A stretch of 64,000 nucleotides of DNA from Levilactobacillus namurensis DSM 19117 (GCF_001434785.1 NZ_AZDT01000006.1:1-64000), one strand, 5' to 3'. Shown: positions 26,193 to 37,263, counted from the stretch's first letter. Numbers and translations: made by a program. Notes: generated from the letters alone by a model not told the origin.

Positions 26193-27257
26193 ATGAAACG
26201 ATTACGACAGCTTTCGCGACGACAGTGGTGGCAGATCTTAGGAACGGCACTGGCCGTTGTCGCGATTTTGGCCTTCTTTCTCTTCCCCTTACCCCGGTAC
26301 ATTGAAGGGCCAGGAGAAGCGGATGATCTCAAGACGTTTGTGAAGATGCCGGGCCATGCGGATAATCGGCCGGGAAAATTCATGATTACGTCGGTGGCGT
26401 TGGCACAAGCCCGCCCGGTAAGCTACCTCTACGCGAAGTTCAATCCTTATTACACGATTGAACCGGTTGAGGCTGTGACCGGGGGCGAAAGCAACGCGAC
26501 TTACGATAAGGTCCAGAACTTCTATATGCAAAGTGCCATCAATGAAGCCATTTATACGGCTTACCATGCCGCTAAACGTCCAGTTAAGCGGCAGTATCTA
26601 GGAATCTATGTGCTTAGCGTCGATGCGAATTCGCCGTTCAAGCGACAGCTAAAGGTGGGGGATACCGTGACCAAGGTCAACGGTCACCACTTTGATCAGA
26701 TGATTGGCTATCAGCGCTATATTCAGCGACAACCCGTGGGAGCTAAGGCCACGATTACGTTTAAGCATAATCAACAGACCAAGACGGCGACCGCTAAGCT
26801 GATGCGATTGCCCACTAAGAAGGCCGGTATCGGCATCACGCTGACGGATAACGTGAAAGTGACGCCTAAGACCAAGGTGACGGTGGATCCGGGGAACATT
26901 GGTGGCCCCTCTGGGGGATTAATGTTTAGTCTCCAGATCTATCAACAGCTGACCGGTGAGGATTTACGGCAAGGTCGTAAAATTGCCGGCACGGGAACGG
27001 TCGATAGTGACGGTAACGTGGGTGAAATCGGGGGGATCGACAAGAAGATTATTGCGGCAAAACGAGCCGGTGCGACGGTCTTCTTTGCTCCCTACATCAA
27101 ACCGACTAAGTTGATTCTAAAGTACGAAGAGAACCACCAAACCAACTATCAGTTGGCTAAGGCCACGGCGAAGCGTTATGCGCCGAAGATGAAGGTGGTC
27201 CCGGTGACTTCCTTCCAAGACGCGGTACAGTACTTAAAGACCCATCCGAATAAGTAA
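26193..27257 (+). CDS. SepM/YlbL-family PDZ and Lon-like serine protease
   Basis: Membrane-anchored protease of the S16 family, 354 residues. Residues about 10-32 are a membrane anchor; a PDZ domain follows (YLGIYVLSVDANSPFKRQLKVGD), then the Lon-type catalytic domain with the Ser in GGPSGGLMFSL and the Lys in IGGIDKKIIAAKRAGA. In streptococci the SepM relative trims a competence pheromone; YlbL of Bacillus has a checkpoint role. I chose ATG 26193 with AGGAA twelve bases upstream; GTG 26181 is too close to that site. Last gene of the ftsW operon and directly before comEA. Confidence 0.9.
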   Translation: MKRLRQLSRRQWWQILGTALAVVAILAFFLFPLPRYIEGPGEADDLKTFVKMPGHADNRPGKFMITSVALAQARPVSYLYAKFNPYYTIEPVEAVTGGESNATYDKVQNFYMQSAINEAIYTAYHAAKRPVKRQYLGIYVLSVDANSPFKRQLKVGDTVTKVNGHHFDQMIGYQRYIQRQPVGAKATITFKHNQQTKTATAKLMRLPTKKAGIGITLTDNVKVTPKTKVTVDPGNIGGPSGGLMFSLQIYQQLTGEDLRQGRKIAGTGTVDSDGNVGEIGGIDKKIIAAKRAGATVFFAPYIKPTKLILKYEENHQTNYQLAKATAKRYAPKMKVVPVTSFQDAVQYLKTHPNK

Positions 27258-27263
27258 GACGAG

Positions 27264-27294
27264 AATCTTTTCGTTACGGCGAAAAGATTTTTTT
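27264..27294 (+). terminator. Terminator of the ftsW-ylbL operon
   Basis: AATCTTTTCG pairs perfectly with CGAAAAGATT around a six-base loop, then seven T. Confidence 0.9.
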
Positions 27295-27345
27295 GCACAA
27301 AAGGGACCTCCCTTACGGAATTAACCGTGAAAGGGAGGAATGTAC

Positions 27346-28020
27346 ATGGAACGTTTGAAGACCTGGTGGTACGCTCAGGCGCGCGACCGTCAAGTGATCA
27401 TGGGTGGACTGGGAATTTTGCTGGTCGGCCTTCTAGGCTGGTTCTTACTGCGACCCGCAACGCCGGCGCCGTTGCCCCCCGCTACGCCCCCCGTTAACCG
27501 GGCGGCGCAATCTTCGGTCACGCATCCGGCCGGGACAACTGCCAGTCAATCGAATGCTACGGAAGTGGTGGTCGATGTTCAGGGCGCTGTGCAACGACCG
27601 GGTTTGTACCGGTTTAAGCCGGGGATGCGAGTTGCGGATGCCGTTCGGGAAGCGGAGGGCTTGACCGACCGCGCTGACCGGCAGAAGGTTAACCTTGCGA
27701 CCCGACTAGTGGACCAACAGCAACTTTACCTGCCGAAAAAAGGCGAGAAGGCCCCCGCAACAAACGGGTCAGCACCAGGGCCAACGGGGGGCAGTCATGC
27801 GGCGGCGACCTCGACAGCTGGGCCGGACATCCCGCTTAATTTGAATCAGGCTACCGTCACGGATTTACAGAAATTATCGGGAATCGGGGCGAAGAAAGCG
27901 CAGAAAATCGTGGATTACCGCACGGAACACGGAGACTTCAAGACCGTCAATGATTTGACCCAAGTCGCTGGTTTCGGGGAGAAGACGGTGGCCCGGTTAC
28001 AAGCGCAACTGACCACTTAG
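27346..28020 (+). CDS. comEA: ComEA family DNA-binding competence protein
   Basis: Membrane-tethered receptor that binds incoming double-stranded DNA outside the cell. The 224-residue protein has one N-terminal membrane helix (VIMGGLGILLVGLLGWFLL), a Pro/Ala/Ser-rich spacer, a SLBB domain (VVDVQGAVQRPGLYRF...), a second flexible spacer and a C-terminal helix-hairpin-helix domain (LNLNQATVTDLQKLSGIG...). GGGAGG gives seven-base spacing to ATG 27346; ATG 27340 is one base from it. First gene of the comE operon. Confidence 0.93.
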   Translation: MERLKTWWYAQARDRQVIMGGLGILLVGLLGWFLLRPATPAPLPPATPPVNRAAQSSVTHPAGTTASQSNATEVVVDVQGAVQRPGLYRFKPGMRVADAVREAEGLTDRADRQKVNLATRLVDQQQLYLPKKGEKAPATNGSAPGPTGGSHAAATSTAGPDIPLNLNQATVTDLQKLSGIGAKKAQKIVDYRTEHGDFKTVNDLTQVAGFGEKTVARLQAQLTT

Positions 28021-28059
28021 GGCGTGGTATACTAGACGAATATTAAGCGAAATGGGGCT

Positions 28060-28536
28060 ATGAACGTGAAAAAAGAACGGATTCCTTGGGATCAATACTT
28101 TATGCTGCAAGCGTTGGTGATTTCGACACGGAGTACCTGTAACCGGCTTTCGGTCGGGGCAATCATCGTCCGGGATCGGCGAATCATCGCGGGCGGCTAT
28201 AATGGGTCGGTCTCCGGTGACGACCATTGTCTGGATGAGGGGTGTTACTTAGTAGACGGGCACTGCGTTCGGACGATTCATGCCGAGATGAATGCCGTGT
28301 TGCAGTGCGCAAAGTTTGGGGAACCAACGGCCAATGCGGAAATCTACGTAACGGATTTTCCGTGTCTGCAATGCACTAAAATGCTGCTGCAGGCGGGAAT
28401 TACCAAGATTACTTATCTCCGGAATTACCATAACGATCCGTATGCACAAAAGCTTTTGAAGTTAAAGCACGTGACGGTCAACCAGATCGACGTGTCGCCG
28501 GACCTCCTGACGCACCTTTCGTTATTTGACCACTAG
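28060..28536 (+). CDS. comEB: ComE operon protein 2, dCMP deaminase-like
   Basis: Zinc-dependent deoxycytidylate deaminase family, 158 residues. The zinc site is intact: HAEMNAVLQCAKFG and PCLQCTKMLLQAG, with the catalytic Glu in HAE. It would convert dCMP to dUMP in pyrimidine salvage; in Bacillus it is not needed for transformation despite its place in the operon. The start could also be the GTG at 28066. Its stop codon overlaps the comEC start by one base. Confidence 0.93.
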   Translation: MNVKKERIPWDQYFMLQALVISTRSTCNRLSVGAIIVRDRRIIAGGYNGSVSGDDHCLDEGCYLVDGHCVRTIHAEMNAVLQCAKFGEPTANAEIYVTDFPCLQCTKMLLQAGITKITYLRNYHNDPYAQKLLKLKHVTVNQIDVSPDLLTHLSLFDH

Positions 28537-30804
28537 TGAGTGGCGCCTATTGGTTTTTGATGAGCTGGCCGGTAATGGCGCTGACCTTGGTATTCAACGG
28601 TCATCCCGTGGCCGGCGGCGGCCTAACCCTGGTGACCTTAGGACGTATCTGGTGCTTACGTCAGCGGCGGTTTTGGTGGCTGACGCTGGGCGTGTGCTGT
28701 GCCGCGGGTCTCTGGTTTGGATGGCACCAAGGACAGCTGCAAGGGTTGCGGTTGTCGCCAACCCGGGCTATGGCTTGGACCACAACGTTACGCGTTCAGC
28801 CGGATGACTTGCATTTTCGGGGGAATCGCTATCGGGTGATTGGCCAACAGCCCGATGGGGAGCGGCTAGTTGTGTCCGGAATTGCGCGTACCGCGGCGGA
28901 TTATCAGCGGTTGCGACAATTGGCCGGGCCGACGCTCTGGACGGCTCGTGGTGATAAACAGGGCCTGTTGCCGGCCCCCAACCTAAACCAGTTTGATGGT
29001 GCGGCGTATTGGGGCCATCGGGGAATTGCCAACACGTTACGACTGACAGCCCCGCCGCAGATCCGGCCCGCGTCCTCGTCCGGGTGGCAGCGGTGGTCAG
29101 ATTGGTGGCACCGCCAACGGGTTCGGCTGATAAGGGCTTGTGAGCACTTACCGGGTGCGTTGCGGGTCTATGCTTTAGGGCTATTTCCAGGGATTCGGGC
29201 GCCGGAAGCTGCGGCGGAGTTGATGGGGATGCAACGTTTAGGCGTCATTCATCTTTTTGCCATTTCCGGCCTGCACGTGGCCCTATGGTTGACTGTGGGG
29301 GGAATGGATGGCCGTTCACCTGCGCCTGCCGCGCGAATGGTGGGAGTGGGGGCTAGTGTTCTTTTTGCCCGGCTATGCCATTCTGGCCGGTGGTGGTAGC
29401 GGGGTGACCCGGGCTTGTTGGATGCGCGGGGTCCAGTTGATGGGCCAACGTCTGGGACGCTTGCCCGATGCACTAACCGGATGGACGGTGGCCTTAATGG
29501 TGGGACTTTTGACCAATCCCGGGTTGTTAGTCGAACTGGGTGGTCAGTTGAGCTACGGTCTTTCGCTGGGATTGATTCTGCTGCGGCGGGAGACGCCCCG
29601 GTGGCGCCAGGTCGGGTTACTACTGTTGGGATTGCCGGTCTTGCTGTACGGTATCTTTCAATGGCACGTTTTGACCTTGGTTGCAAACTGGCTGGTGGTT
29701 CCCCTTTTTTCGGTAGTCTTATTGCCGGTAACGGTGGTGGGGACCGTCTTGGGACTCTGGTTGCCGGAGATAGCAGCCGGCTGTGCACGCCTCTTGGGGG
29801 CCTTTGATGCGGTCTTGACCTGGGCGGCCCAATTACCGGGCAATGTGGTTTTTGGGCGTCCTCCTTGGTGGTTAGCGCTCACCTGGGTCGGCTTGACCTG
29901 GTGGGTGTTTAGTCGTCCCGTTTCACGGCGACGTACTTGGTTGATGGTATTAGGTGTCAGTTACGGTCTGGCATTTGGAATCATCCACCATCCACCCACT
30001 GGAGAGGTTAGTTTCTTTGACGTGGGTCAGGGCGATAGTATCTTGATTCGAGAGGCGGGGAATCGCCGCGTGAGCCTCATTGATGTCGGGGGGCGTCTGA
30101 CCGTTCCGCAACCGCCTTGGGCGCCACGAGCACCCGTGAGTTACGGGGCCCAGGCAACCGTGGTCGCGTACTTGCAGAGCCGCGGGATTCGTCACTTGGA
30201 TGCCGTGTATCTGACCCACCATGATGCGGATCATATTGGGGATTTACCGGCCATCTTGGCAAATTTTGAAGTGGCGACGATTTACGTTCCCGCGGGGATG
30301 GAGACGGAGGCCGCTTGGCAACGCCACCTACCGTTGGCAGTTCGGCAACGGGTGCGGCCCTTACAAGTGGGGGATGCGGCGGCACTACGTGTTTGGCACC
30401 CCTTAACGCCGGGGGTGGCGGATAATGGTGGCTCGTTGGCCTTACAGGGCCAGTTCGGTGGACGGCGCTTCCTCTTCATGGGTGACCTGGATCAGGCGGG
30501 AGAACGTCAGATGATGGCACTGGCGCCGACGTTACGCACGGACGTCTTAAAAGTGGGCCACCATGGTAGTGATACCGCAACGGCACCGGAATTCATCGCA
30601 CAACTGCGACCGGCGTTAGCCATCATTTCATCGGGCCGGCATAATCGATACGGGCACCCCAGTCCAATCACACAAGCCACTTTAGCTCAGCAACAGATCC
30701 CCGTTTTAAACACGCAGGAGCGGGGGATGATTCAGTATACTTATTGGGGGCAGCGTGGTTGGTGGACCACGGCCCTAAACTTGAAGGAGGAACCGCCTGA
30801 ATGA
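28536..30804 (+). pseudogene. comEC: ComEC/Rec2 DNA-uptake channel, disrupted by a frameshift
   Basis: Would be the membrane channel that brings single-stranded DNA into the cell. Two frames together give a complete ComEC: 28536-29399 holds the N-terminal OB-like region and the start of the Competence domain (HLFAISGLHVALWLTVG), and 29308-30804 continues with MAVHLRLPREWWEW, the remaining membrane helices and the C-terminal metallo-beta-lactamase-like domain (DVGQGDSILI, THHDADHIG, KVGHHGSD). The frames meet at six G at 29297-29302; removing one G restores VGEWMAVHLRLP in one reading frame. No other damage is visible, so this is recent, phase-variable, or a sequencing error. GTG 28536 overlaps the comEB stop. 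Confidence 0.85.
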
Positions 30805-31835
30805 CAATCACAGACTTATTAAAGAACTTACAATCCGGAAAGGCGACGGCATCCGTGTACCTGATTATGGGGCAGATGACTTACTTTCAGCGGCGCTTAA
30901 AGACGGCGTTTAAGCAGTTGATTCCAGCCGAGGAGCAGACCATGAACTTTGCCGGCTACGACCTGGAGACCGTGCCACTGGCGGTAGGACTGGACGATGC
31001 GATGGCGGCGCCCTTTTTTGGGGAGCGCCGGGTGGTCTGCCTGGACAATCCGACATTTTTGACGGGGGAGACCAAAAAAAGCAAGGTCGACCATGATCTG
31101 GATAGCTTAGAAAAGTACTTAAAGGCCCCAATGCCCAGCACCGTTTTGGTTTTCTTTGCGCCGTACGCTAAGCTGGATGGGCGCAAGAAGATTGTGAAGC
31201 AACTCAAAAAAGCCGCCACAACGATTGAATTGGGCGACTTTTCGGAACGGGATGTTCGGACCTTCTTCCAGGCGCAGGTCAAGCGAGACGGGTGTGCGAT
31301 TGCCCCGGACGCGTTGAACGAGTTGGTGCAGCGAACGGATGCTGACCTGACCTTAATGATGAACGAAAAGGCGAAACTCGAGCTATTCTCGTTACCGGAG
31401 AAGACCATTCAACTTGAGGCCGTGACGGGGTTGGTCCGCCAGACGCTCACGCAGAACGTTTTTGACCTGGTCAATCGAGTCCTGGCGAAGAACACGGCGG
31501 GGGCCGTAACACTTTACCGGGAACTTTTACAGGCGAAGGAGGAACCGCTGCGGATCAACGCGATTTTACAAGGCCAGTTCCGTCTCTTGATTCAGACCAA
31601 GGTCTTGGCCAAGCAGGGCTACAGTCAGGGAAAACTGGCGAGCACCTTAAGAGTGCATCCCTACCGGGTGAAGCTGGCGCTACAGACTCAGCGCCGGTTC
31701 CAGTTGACCGATTTGAACCGGGCGTACCTGGGACTATTTCGAGTGGAACGGCAGATGAAATCCAGTACGCTGGACCCAGAACTATTGTTTTCGTTGTTTA
31801 TGACCCAGTTTGCGGGGCAGAAGGCGACGGTGTAA
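30801..31835 (+). CDS. holA: DNA polymerase III subunit delta
   Basis: Clamp-loader subunit that opens the beta clamp. The 344-residue protein follows the family throughout: N-terminal VYLIMGQMTYFQRR (degenerate P-loop), FGERRVVCLDNP, the middle region VFFAPYAKLDGRKK, and the C-terminal collar domain with ILQGQFRLLIQTKVLAKQGYS and HPYRVKLALQ. Overlaps comEC by four bases (ATGA), the usual order in lactobacilli, so it is co-transcribed with the competence genes; a terminator inside comE would starve it. Confidence 0.95.
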   Translation: MTITDLLKNLQSGKATASVYLIMGQMTYFQRRLKTAFKQLIPAEEQTMNFAGYDLETVPLAVGLDDAMAAPFFGERRVVCLDNPTFLTGETKKSKVDHDLDSLEKYLKAPMPSTVLVFFAPYAKLDGRKKIVKQLKKAATTIELGDFSERDVRTFFQAQVKRDGCAIAPDALNELVQRTDADLTLMMNEKAKLELFSLPEKTIQLEAVTGLVRQTLTQNVFDLVNRVLAKNTAGAVTLYRELLQAKEEPLRINAILQGQFRLLIQTKVLAKQGYSQGKLASTLRVHPYRVKLALQTQRRFQLTDLNRAYLGLFRVERQMKSSTLDPELLFSLFMTQFAGQKATV

Positions 31836-31845
31836 ATGAGCGAAT

Positions 31846-31881
31846 AAAAAAGGCGCCACCCCGCAGGGTCGCGTCTTTTTT
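31846..31881. terminator. Bidirectional terminator between holA and rpsT
   Basis: AAAAAAGGCGC.ACCC pairs with GGGT.GCG.CTTTTTT around CGCA; T-runs on both strands. Confidence 0.85.
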
Positions 31882-31918
31882 GCATGCATGCATCATTTAA
31901 TCGCGATTGATTAATTGA

Positions 31919-32173
31919 TTACTTAGCTAAACGTGCAGCCATCCGTGACTTGTCACGGGAAGCCTTGTTCTTCTTGATCAAGCCCTTTGAAGCGGCCTTG
32001 TCAACAGCAGCACTAGCAACACGGAATAATTCTTCTGCGTTGTCGGCACCGGCAGTCTTCGCTTGTTCGAACCGCTTAACGGCAGTCCGCATCGTGCTTA
32101 ATTGTGCGGAGTTACGTTCGTTAGCCTTAACGTTGGTCTTGGCACGTTCGATTGCTGATTTGATGATTGGCAT
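31919..32173 (-). CDS. rpsT: 30S ribosomal protein S20
   Basis: Primary 16S rRNA-binding protein, 84 residues, basic and helical: [34 protein letters not shown], and the C-terminal [28 protein letters not shown] precedes the ATG at 32173 by eight bases. Single gene with a strong promoter, divergent from rpsO. Confidence 0.97.
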   Translation of the reverse strand: MPIIKSAIERAKTNVKANERNSAQLSTMRTAVKRFEQAKTAGADNAEELFRVASAAVDKAASKGLIKKNKASRDKSRMAARLAK

Positions 32174-32233
32174 GAAAATTTCACCTCCGAGATGAGAAAT
32201 CCTAATACGGAAATCTTAATTTCAACGTATGCT

Positions 32234-32262
32234 ATTATACAGAAGCCACCAGCCGAATGCAA
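32234..32262 (-). promoter_or_regulatory. Promoter of rpsT
   Basis: Minus strand TTGCAT, 17-base spacer, TATAAT (plus-strand ATTATA at 32234-32239); near-consensus and well placed. Confidence 0.75.
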
Positions 32263-32353
32263 TAGCTGGCTAGTGATTCTTGTAAAGTAATTTTACTTGA
32301 TAGGTTCTAAGAAGACAAGACTTGCTATTTTGAGCCAAGTCCAGTAGTATAGT

Positions 32354-32451
32354 TTACGTGCTTTAAGCACAAACCTCTAACTTAGTTTGTCCGGCGGCCA
32401 CCGACGGCTTACTCAGTTTGAGGCACTTATTTGAAAGGGTGGTAATTTACC
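32354..32451 (+). promoter_or_regulatory. rpsO leader, possibly S15 autoregulatory RNA
   Basis: A TATAGT -10 lies at 32348-32353. The leader holds GTGC/GCAC (32358-32370) and a CCG.CGG...CCG.CGG hairpin near 32391-32406 close to the start. S15 represses its own mRNA in many bacteria through leaders of this size, but I cannot match this to a known class. Confidence 0.35.
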
Positions 32452-32721
32452 ATGGCTATTAGTCAAGCAAAGAAGAACGAAATCATCAAGCAATACGCAC
32501 GTCACGAAGGCGATACGGGGTCGACTGAAGTTCAAGTTGCCGTATTGACTGCTGACATCAACGAAATCAACGTTCATATGCAAGCCCACCGTAAGGACTT
32601 CCATTCACAACGTGGTTTGATGAAGAAGATCGGTCACCGTCGTAACCTGTTGGCTTACTTACGGAAGACTGACGTTCAACGTTACCGTGAATTGATCAAG
32701 AGCTTAGGTCTGCGTCGTTAA
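32452..32721 (+). CDS. rpsO: 30S ribosomal protein S15
   Basis: Binds the central domain of 16S rRNA. The 89 residues carry the family signature: [38 protein letters not shown] and [30 protein letters not shown] lies upstream of ATG 32452. Single gene with its own terminator. Confidence 0.98.
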   Translation: MAISQAKKNEIIKQYARHEGDTGSTEVQVAVLTADINEINVHMQAHRKDFHSQRGLMKKIGHRRNLLAYLRKTDVQRYRELIKSLGLRR

Positions 32722-32735
32722 TTCGTCGCACCGCC

Positions 32736-32771
32736 AAAAGGTCCCCTCATTTTTTGAGGCGGGCCTTTTTT
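32736..32771 (+). terminator. Terminator of rpsO
   Basis: AAAAGG.CCC.CTCA pairs with TGAG.GGG.CCTTTT around a T-rich loop, then six T. Confidence 0.85.
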
Positions 32772-33003
32772 GTTGTGGGGGTTAGGTGATGGATCGGCCT
32801 GAGTACTACATATAATGACCTCAAATAATAAAAATGCCGTCAGCTCGGCGGTTCGCACACTAATGGCTTTCCTAAATTCTCTAAAAATGATAGACTGAAG
32901 GAAGTTTATTACGGACGAATTGCGGTGGACGTTACCCGCAAGTAAGAACCGGGAGATAACCGGAATAAAATTTAATGACGAAAGAGTTATTTGAGGTGGA
33001 CTT

Positions 33004-34863
33004 ATGAGTGCAAAGATTAAGATCATCCCGTTCGGCGGTGTTCGCGAGAATGGGAAGAACATGTATGCTGTGGACGTTAATGGCAGCATTTACATTTTAG
33101 ATTGTGGGTTAAAATACCCGGAAAATGAGTTATTGGGAATCGATGTGGTGATTCCAGATTGGTCGTACTTACGGGAGAACAAGGACCGCATCGTGGGTGT
33201 TTTCCTGACGCACGGTCACGCGGACGCCATCGGTGCATTACCGTACTTTTTGAGTGAGTTCAACGTCCCCGTTTTTGGGTCTGAAATGACCATCGCGTTG
33301 GCTAAAATCAACGTGGCGGCTGAACCTAAGGTCAAAAAATACGATGATTTTCACGTCATCGATGAAAAGACGGAAATCGACTTTGGCGACGTGGTCGTTT
33401 CCTTCTTCGCCACCACGCACTCGATTCCAGAATCCTTAGGAATCGTTTTGAAGACCGACGAAGGACGTATCGTGTACACCGGGGACTTTAAGTTTGACCA
33501 GACGGCTAAGCCGGGGTACCAGACCGACTACGCGCGGTTAGGGGCCATTGGCCAAGCAGGGGTGCTGGCACTACTGAGTGACTCAGCCAATGCCGAGAAT
33601 CCGGCCATGAATGCTTCTGAGCAGACGTTAGCGGAATCAATCGAAGAAACGTTCCATTATCGGGATGGCCGCATCATCGTGGCCTGTGTCGCATCCAACA
33701 TCTTACGGATCCAACAAATCTTTGATGCCGCCGTGAAGACGGGGCGGAAGGTTTGCTTGACGGGTCGTGATTTGGAGAAAATCGTGAATACCGCGATGGA
33801 ACTGGGAAAGTTGTCGTTTGATGATGACTTGTTAGTGACCCCCGATCAATTGGACGCATTAAAGCCGGGAGAAACGGTTATTCTTCAGACCGGAAAGATG
33901 GGAGAACCCATCAAGGCCATTCAGCGGATGGCGAACAAGCAAGAAAAACAATTGAATATTCAACCTGGAGACTTGGTGTACATCGTGACGACTCCGTCCC
34001 ATGCCATGGATACCACGGTTGCCCAAACGCGGGATATGGTTTACCGGGCAGGCGGTGAAGTTAAAGCCATCTCGGATGAGCTGAACTCGTCAGGACACGC
34101 CTACAAGCGGGACCTGCAGTTAATGTTGAACCTGATGAAGCCCCAGTACTTGATTCCTATTCAAGGAGAATACCGGTTGCTGAACGCCCACGCGCAAGCT
34201 GCCCTGGAATTGGGGATGGATCCGGACCATATCTTTATCCTAGCTAAAGGCGACGTTTTGACGTATCAGAACGGCCAAATGGGCTTAGGTGAAGGTATCG
34301 ACGTGAGTGATACCATGATTGACGGTATTGGCGTTGGGGACATCGGAAACATCGTGTTGCGTGATCGGAAGGTCTTAGCCGACGACGGGATCTTCATTGC
34401 GGTCGTGACGATTGATCGTAAGAAGAAGCAAATTGTGGCGGAGCCTAAGATTACGTCCCGTGGCTTTGTCTACGTCAAGGCCAATAAGGACCTCATGCAG
34501 GAAAGCTCTCAGATTATCTGCAAGACGGTTCAGAATAACTTGGATAATAAAGAGTTCGATTGGGGACATTTGAAGCAAGACGTTCGGGAGCATCTGAGTC
34601 ATTATCTCTTCGAACAGACGCATCGCCGGCCTGTGATCTTACCAGTTATTATGGAAGTTAACCAACATCATCGGCGGTCGAGCAAGTCGAAGAACGCCAA
34701 GAAGGCGCCCGAAAAGCCAGCACAGGCACCTAAGACGCATAAGACCAAGGGACAAAAGACGGATACCACGCAAAGTGGCCAACATAAGTCCCGGAATCAT
34801 CGGCGTCGGCGCCACGGCGGCAAGCAACACACCGCTGCGCCAGCGAACAAATCAGAAGCTTAA
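33004..34863 (+). CDS. rnjB: Ribonuclease J2
   Basis: Beta-CASP nuclease paralogue that forms a complex with RNase J1. The 619-residue protein is recognisable throughout (FGGVRENGKNMYAV, VYTGDFKFD, SSGHAYKRD) but two conserved ligands differ from J1: the HxHxDH motif reads THGHADAIG (last His to Ala) and PIHGEYR reads PIQGEYR (His to Gln). Weak activity of J2 by itself is known for the family and fits these changes. The last 60 residues form a Lys/Arg/His-rich tail (KSKNAKKAPEKPAQ..., HKSRNHRRRRHGGK), a likely RNA-binding extension. GAGGTGGA precedes ATG 33004. A TTGCGG/CCGCAA hairpin sits in its leader at 32920-32941. Confidence 0.93.
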   Translation: MSAKIKIIPFGGVRENGKNMYAVDVNGSIYILDCGLKYPENELLGIDVVIPDWSYLRENKDRIVGVFLTHGHADAIGALPYFLSEFNVPVFGSEMTIALAKINVAAEPKVKKYDDFHVIDEKTEIDFGDVVVSFFATTHSIPESLGIVLKTDEGRIVYTGDFKFDQTAKPGYQTDYARLGAIGQAGVLALLSDSANAENPAMNASEQTLAESIEETFHYRDGRIIVACVASNILRIQQIFDAAVKTGRKVCLTGRDLEKIVNTAMELGKLSFDDDLLVTPDQLDALKPGETVILQTGKMGEPIKAIQRMANKQEKQLNIQPGDLVYIVTTPSHAMDTTVAQTRDMVYRAGGEVKAISDELNSSGHAYKRDLQLMLNLMKPQYLIPIQGEYRLLNAHAQAALELGMDPDHIFILAKGDVLTYQNGQMGLGEGIDVSDTMIDGIGVGDIGNIVLRDRKVLADDGIFIAVVTIDRKKKQIVAEPKITSRGFVYVKANKDLMQESSQIICKTVQNNLDNKEFDWGHLKQDVREHLSHYLFEQTHRRPVILPVIMEVNQHHRRSSKSKNAKKAPEKPAQAPKTHKTKGQKTDTTQSGQHKSRNHRRRRHGGKQHTAAPANKSEA

Positions 34864-34875
34864 GTTGTGAAGGGT

Positions 34876-34911
34876 GGACTGACAGTCTGAAGGGGCTGTC
34901 GGTCCATTTTC
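34876..34911 (+). terminator. Terminator of rnjB
   Basis: GGACTGACAG pairs with CTGTCGGTCC (one G-T pair) around a ten-base loop; short T-run ATTTT. Confidence 0.7.
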
Positions 34912-34940
34912 GCACGCAAAAGATGGGGGAAGATCAATAG

Positions 34941-35873
34941 ATGACACAACCAACTTTTGAAACCGCCCTGGCTGCTTATCAGGCTGCTAAGTGGTCTACG
35001 GCTAGTGCTGAATTTACCACGTTGTATCAGGCACAACAAACGCCGGAACTAAACCGATACCTAGCAGTTAGTTTATTTCAAGATCAGCAGTATTTGGCGG
35101 CTGAACAAATTGCAGCAGAAAACGATGGGGCGTATTTGACCAGTGACACCTGGTTTAACTGGCGCCTGACGATTGCCCTGCATAATCAACAGTTTATTTT
35201 TGCGCGAGAACTTTGCGAACTGCCCCAAGCAGCTGCCTGGCGATCCGCGGGAATTCAGCGGATTACAACGGCTGAACAGACGGCTAGCACACAGTTAGCG
35301 GCGACGCAAAACGTGATTGCGAAACAGTTTTATCATTTGGGGGATGCACCACTGCGTGAACAACAGCATCGCTTGTTGCGGGCCCATCAGCTTCCCTTGG
35401 CCAAGTTCTTACAGGGGACACGGTATTTATTAGTTGATCCGTTCCTTCACCCCCTCTTACGGGCGACGCTCCTTGAGGAATTGTACCGGTTGCGGGTCAA
35501 TCTGACGGTGCAACTCCATTGGCTGGATGATCAGGTCCATACGGTGGCGACCCGGGATTTGATCGGGGTAACGCAAGGGAAGGCGGCTCAAGCAGCTTTA
35601 GTCTATTTACAGGAGCAAATCGCTCAAAATAATCCCGGATTAGCGACAAATGTTCGGCAAACGCTTAACTTACAGCTCATGTTGTTGTATCCTTTTGCTG
35701 ACGAAATTATCACGCAGCCACAAGCGTGGGTCGATTGGCTCGCGGGTCGACCACTGGACCAGACCGTTTCTGAAACGGATTGCAAAGTAATTGCAGACTG
35801 GCAAAAGCGCTTGACGACGCACTTAGAGGCTTTATTTGCTGCCGTAAATGACGAAAATTCCGAAAATTCGTGA
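34941..35873 (+). CDS. TPR-like helical protein of unknown function (310 aa)
   Basis: Soluble, almost entirely helical protein without signal peptide or membrane segment. The first 100 residues look like tetratricopeptide-type repeats (FETALAAYQAAKWSTASAEFTTLYQ, LNRYLAVSLFQDQQYLAAEQIA); the rest is less regular. I recognise no catalytic motif. Such proteins usually act as adaptors. It lies between rnjB and tuf with its own ribosome binding site (GGGGAAG), about 75 bases after the rnjB terminator, so it may be partly co-transcribed by readthrough. Confidence 0.8.
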   Translation: MTQPTFETALAAYQAAKWSTASAEFTTLYQAQQTPELNRYLAVSLFQDQQYLAAEQIAAENDGAYLTSDTWFNWRLTIALHNQQFIFARELCELPQAAAWRSAGIQRITTAEQTASTQLAATQNVIAKQFYHLGDAPLREQQHRLLRAHQLPLAKFLQGTRYLLVDPFLHPLLRATLLEELYRLRVNLTVQLHWLDDQVHTVATRDLIGVTQGKAAQAALVYLQEQIAQNNPGLATNVRQTLNLQLMLLYPFADEIITQPQAWVDWLAGRPLDQTVSETDCKVIADWQKRLTTHLEALFAAVNDENSENS

Positions 35874-35881
35874 TATTTTAG

Positions 35882-35910
35882 TTTACAAATAAAACGGGAG
35901 CAGATATACT
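35882..35910 (+). promoter_or_regulatory. Promoter of tuf
   Basis: TTTACA (35882-35887), 17-base spacer, TATACT (35905-35910). It leaves a leader of about 130 bases in which TTCCC/GGGAA can pair (around 35945-35960). Confidence 0.75.
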
Positions 35911-36044
35911 AGTCAAGGATTCTTTTTTGGAAGGGTTCCAGCTTTCCCTTTCAGGGAAGAAGTAGTATAATTTTACGCAAAGAGTGATTAATTTTCGTCT
36001 GAAAGTTAACCGTTCTTACGATAAAATACAGGAGGGTTTCATTA

Positions 36045-37235
<1,191 letters not shown>

Positions 37236-37263
37236 TTAACTTCGGTTAATTAAGACGTACCGC

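Noticed and set aside
29249-29788. Long minus-strand frame inside comEC
   Set aside because: Arg/Pro-rich antisense product, a usual shadow of a GC-rich gene; the plus strand encodes recognisable ComEC.
28536-30804. Programmed frameshift as explanation for comEC
   Set aside because: There is no obvious pairing element or slippery heptamer of known type, and ComEC is not known to need frameshifting; a plain indel is simpler. Left open in the findings only as slippage.
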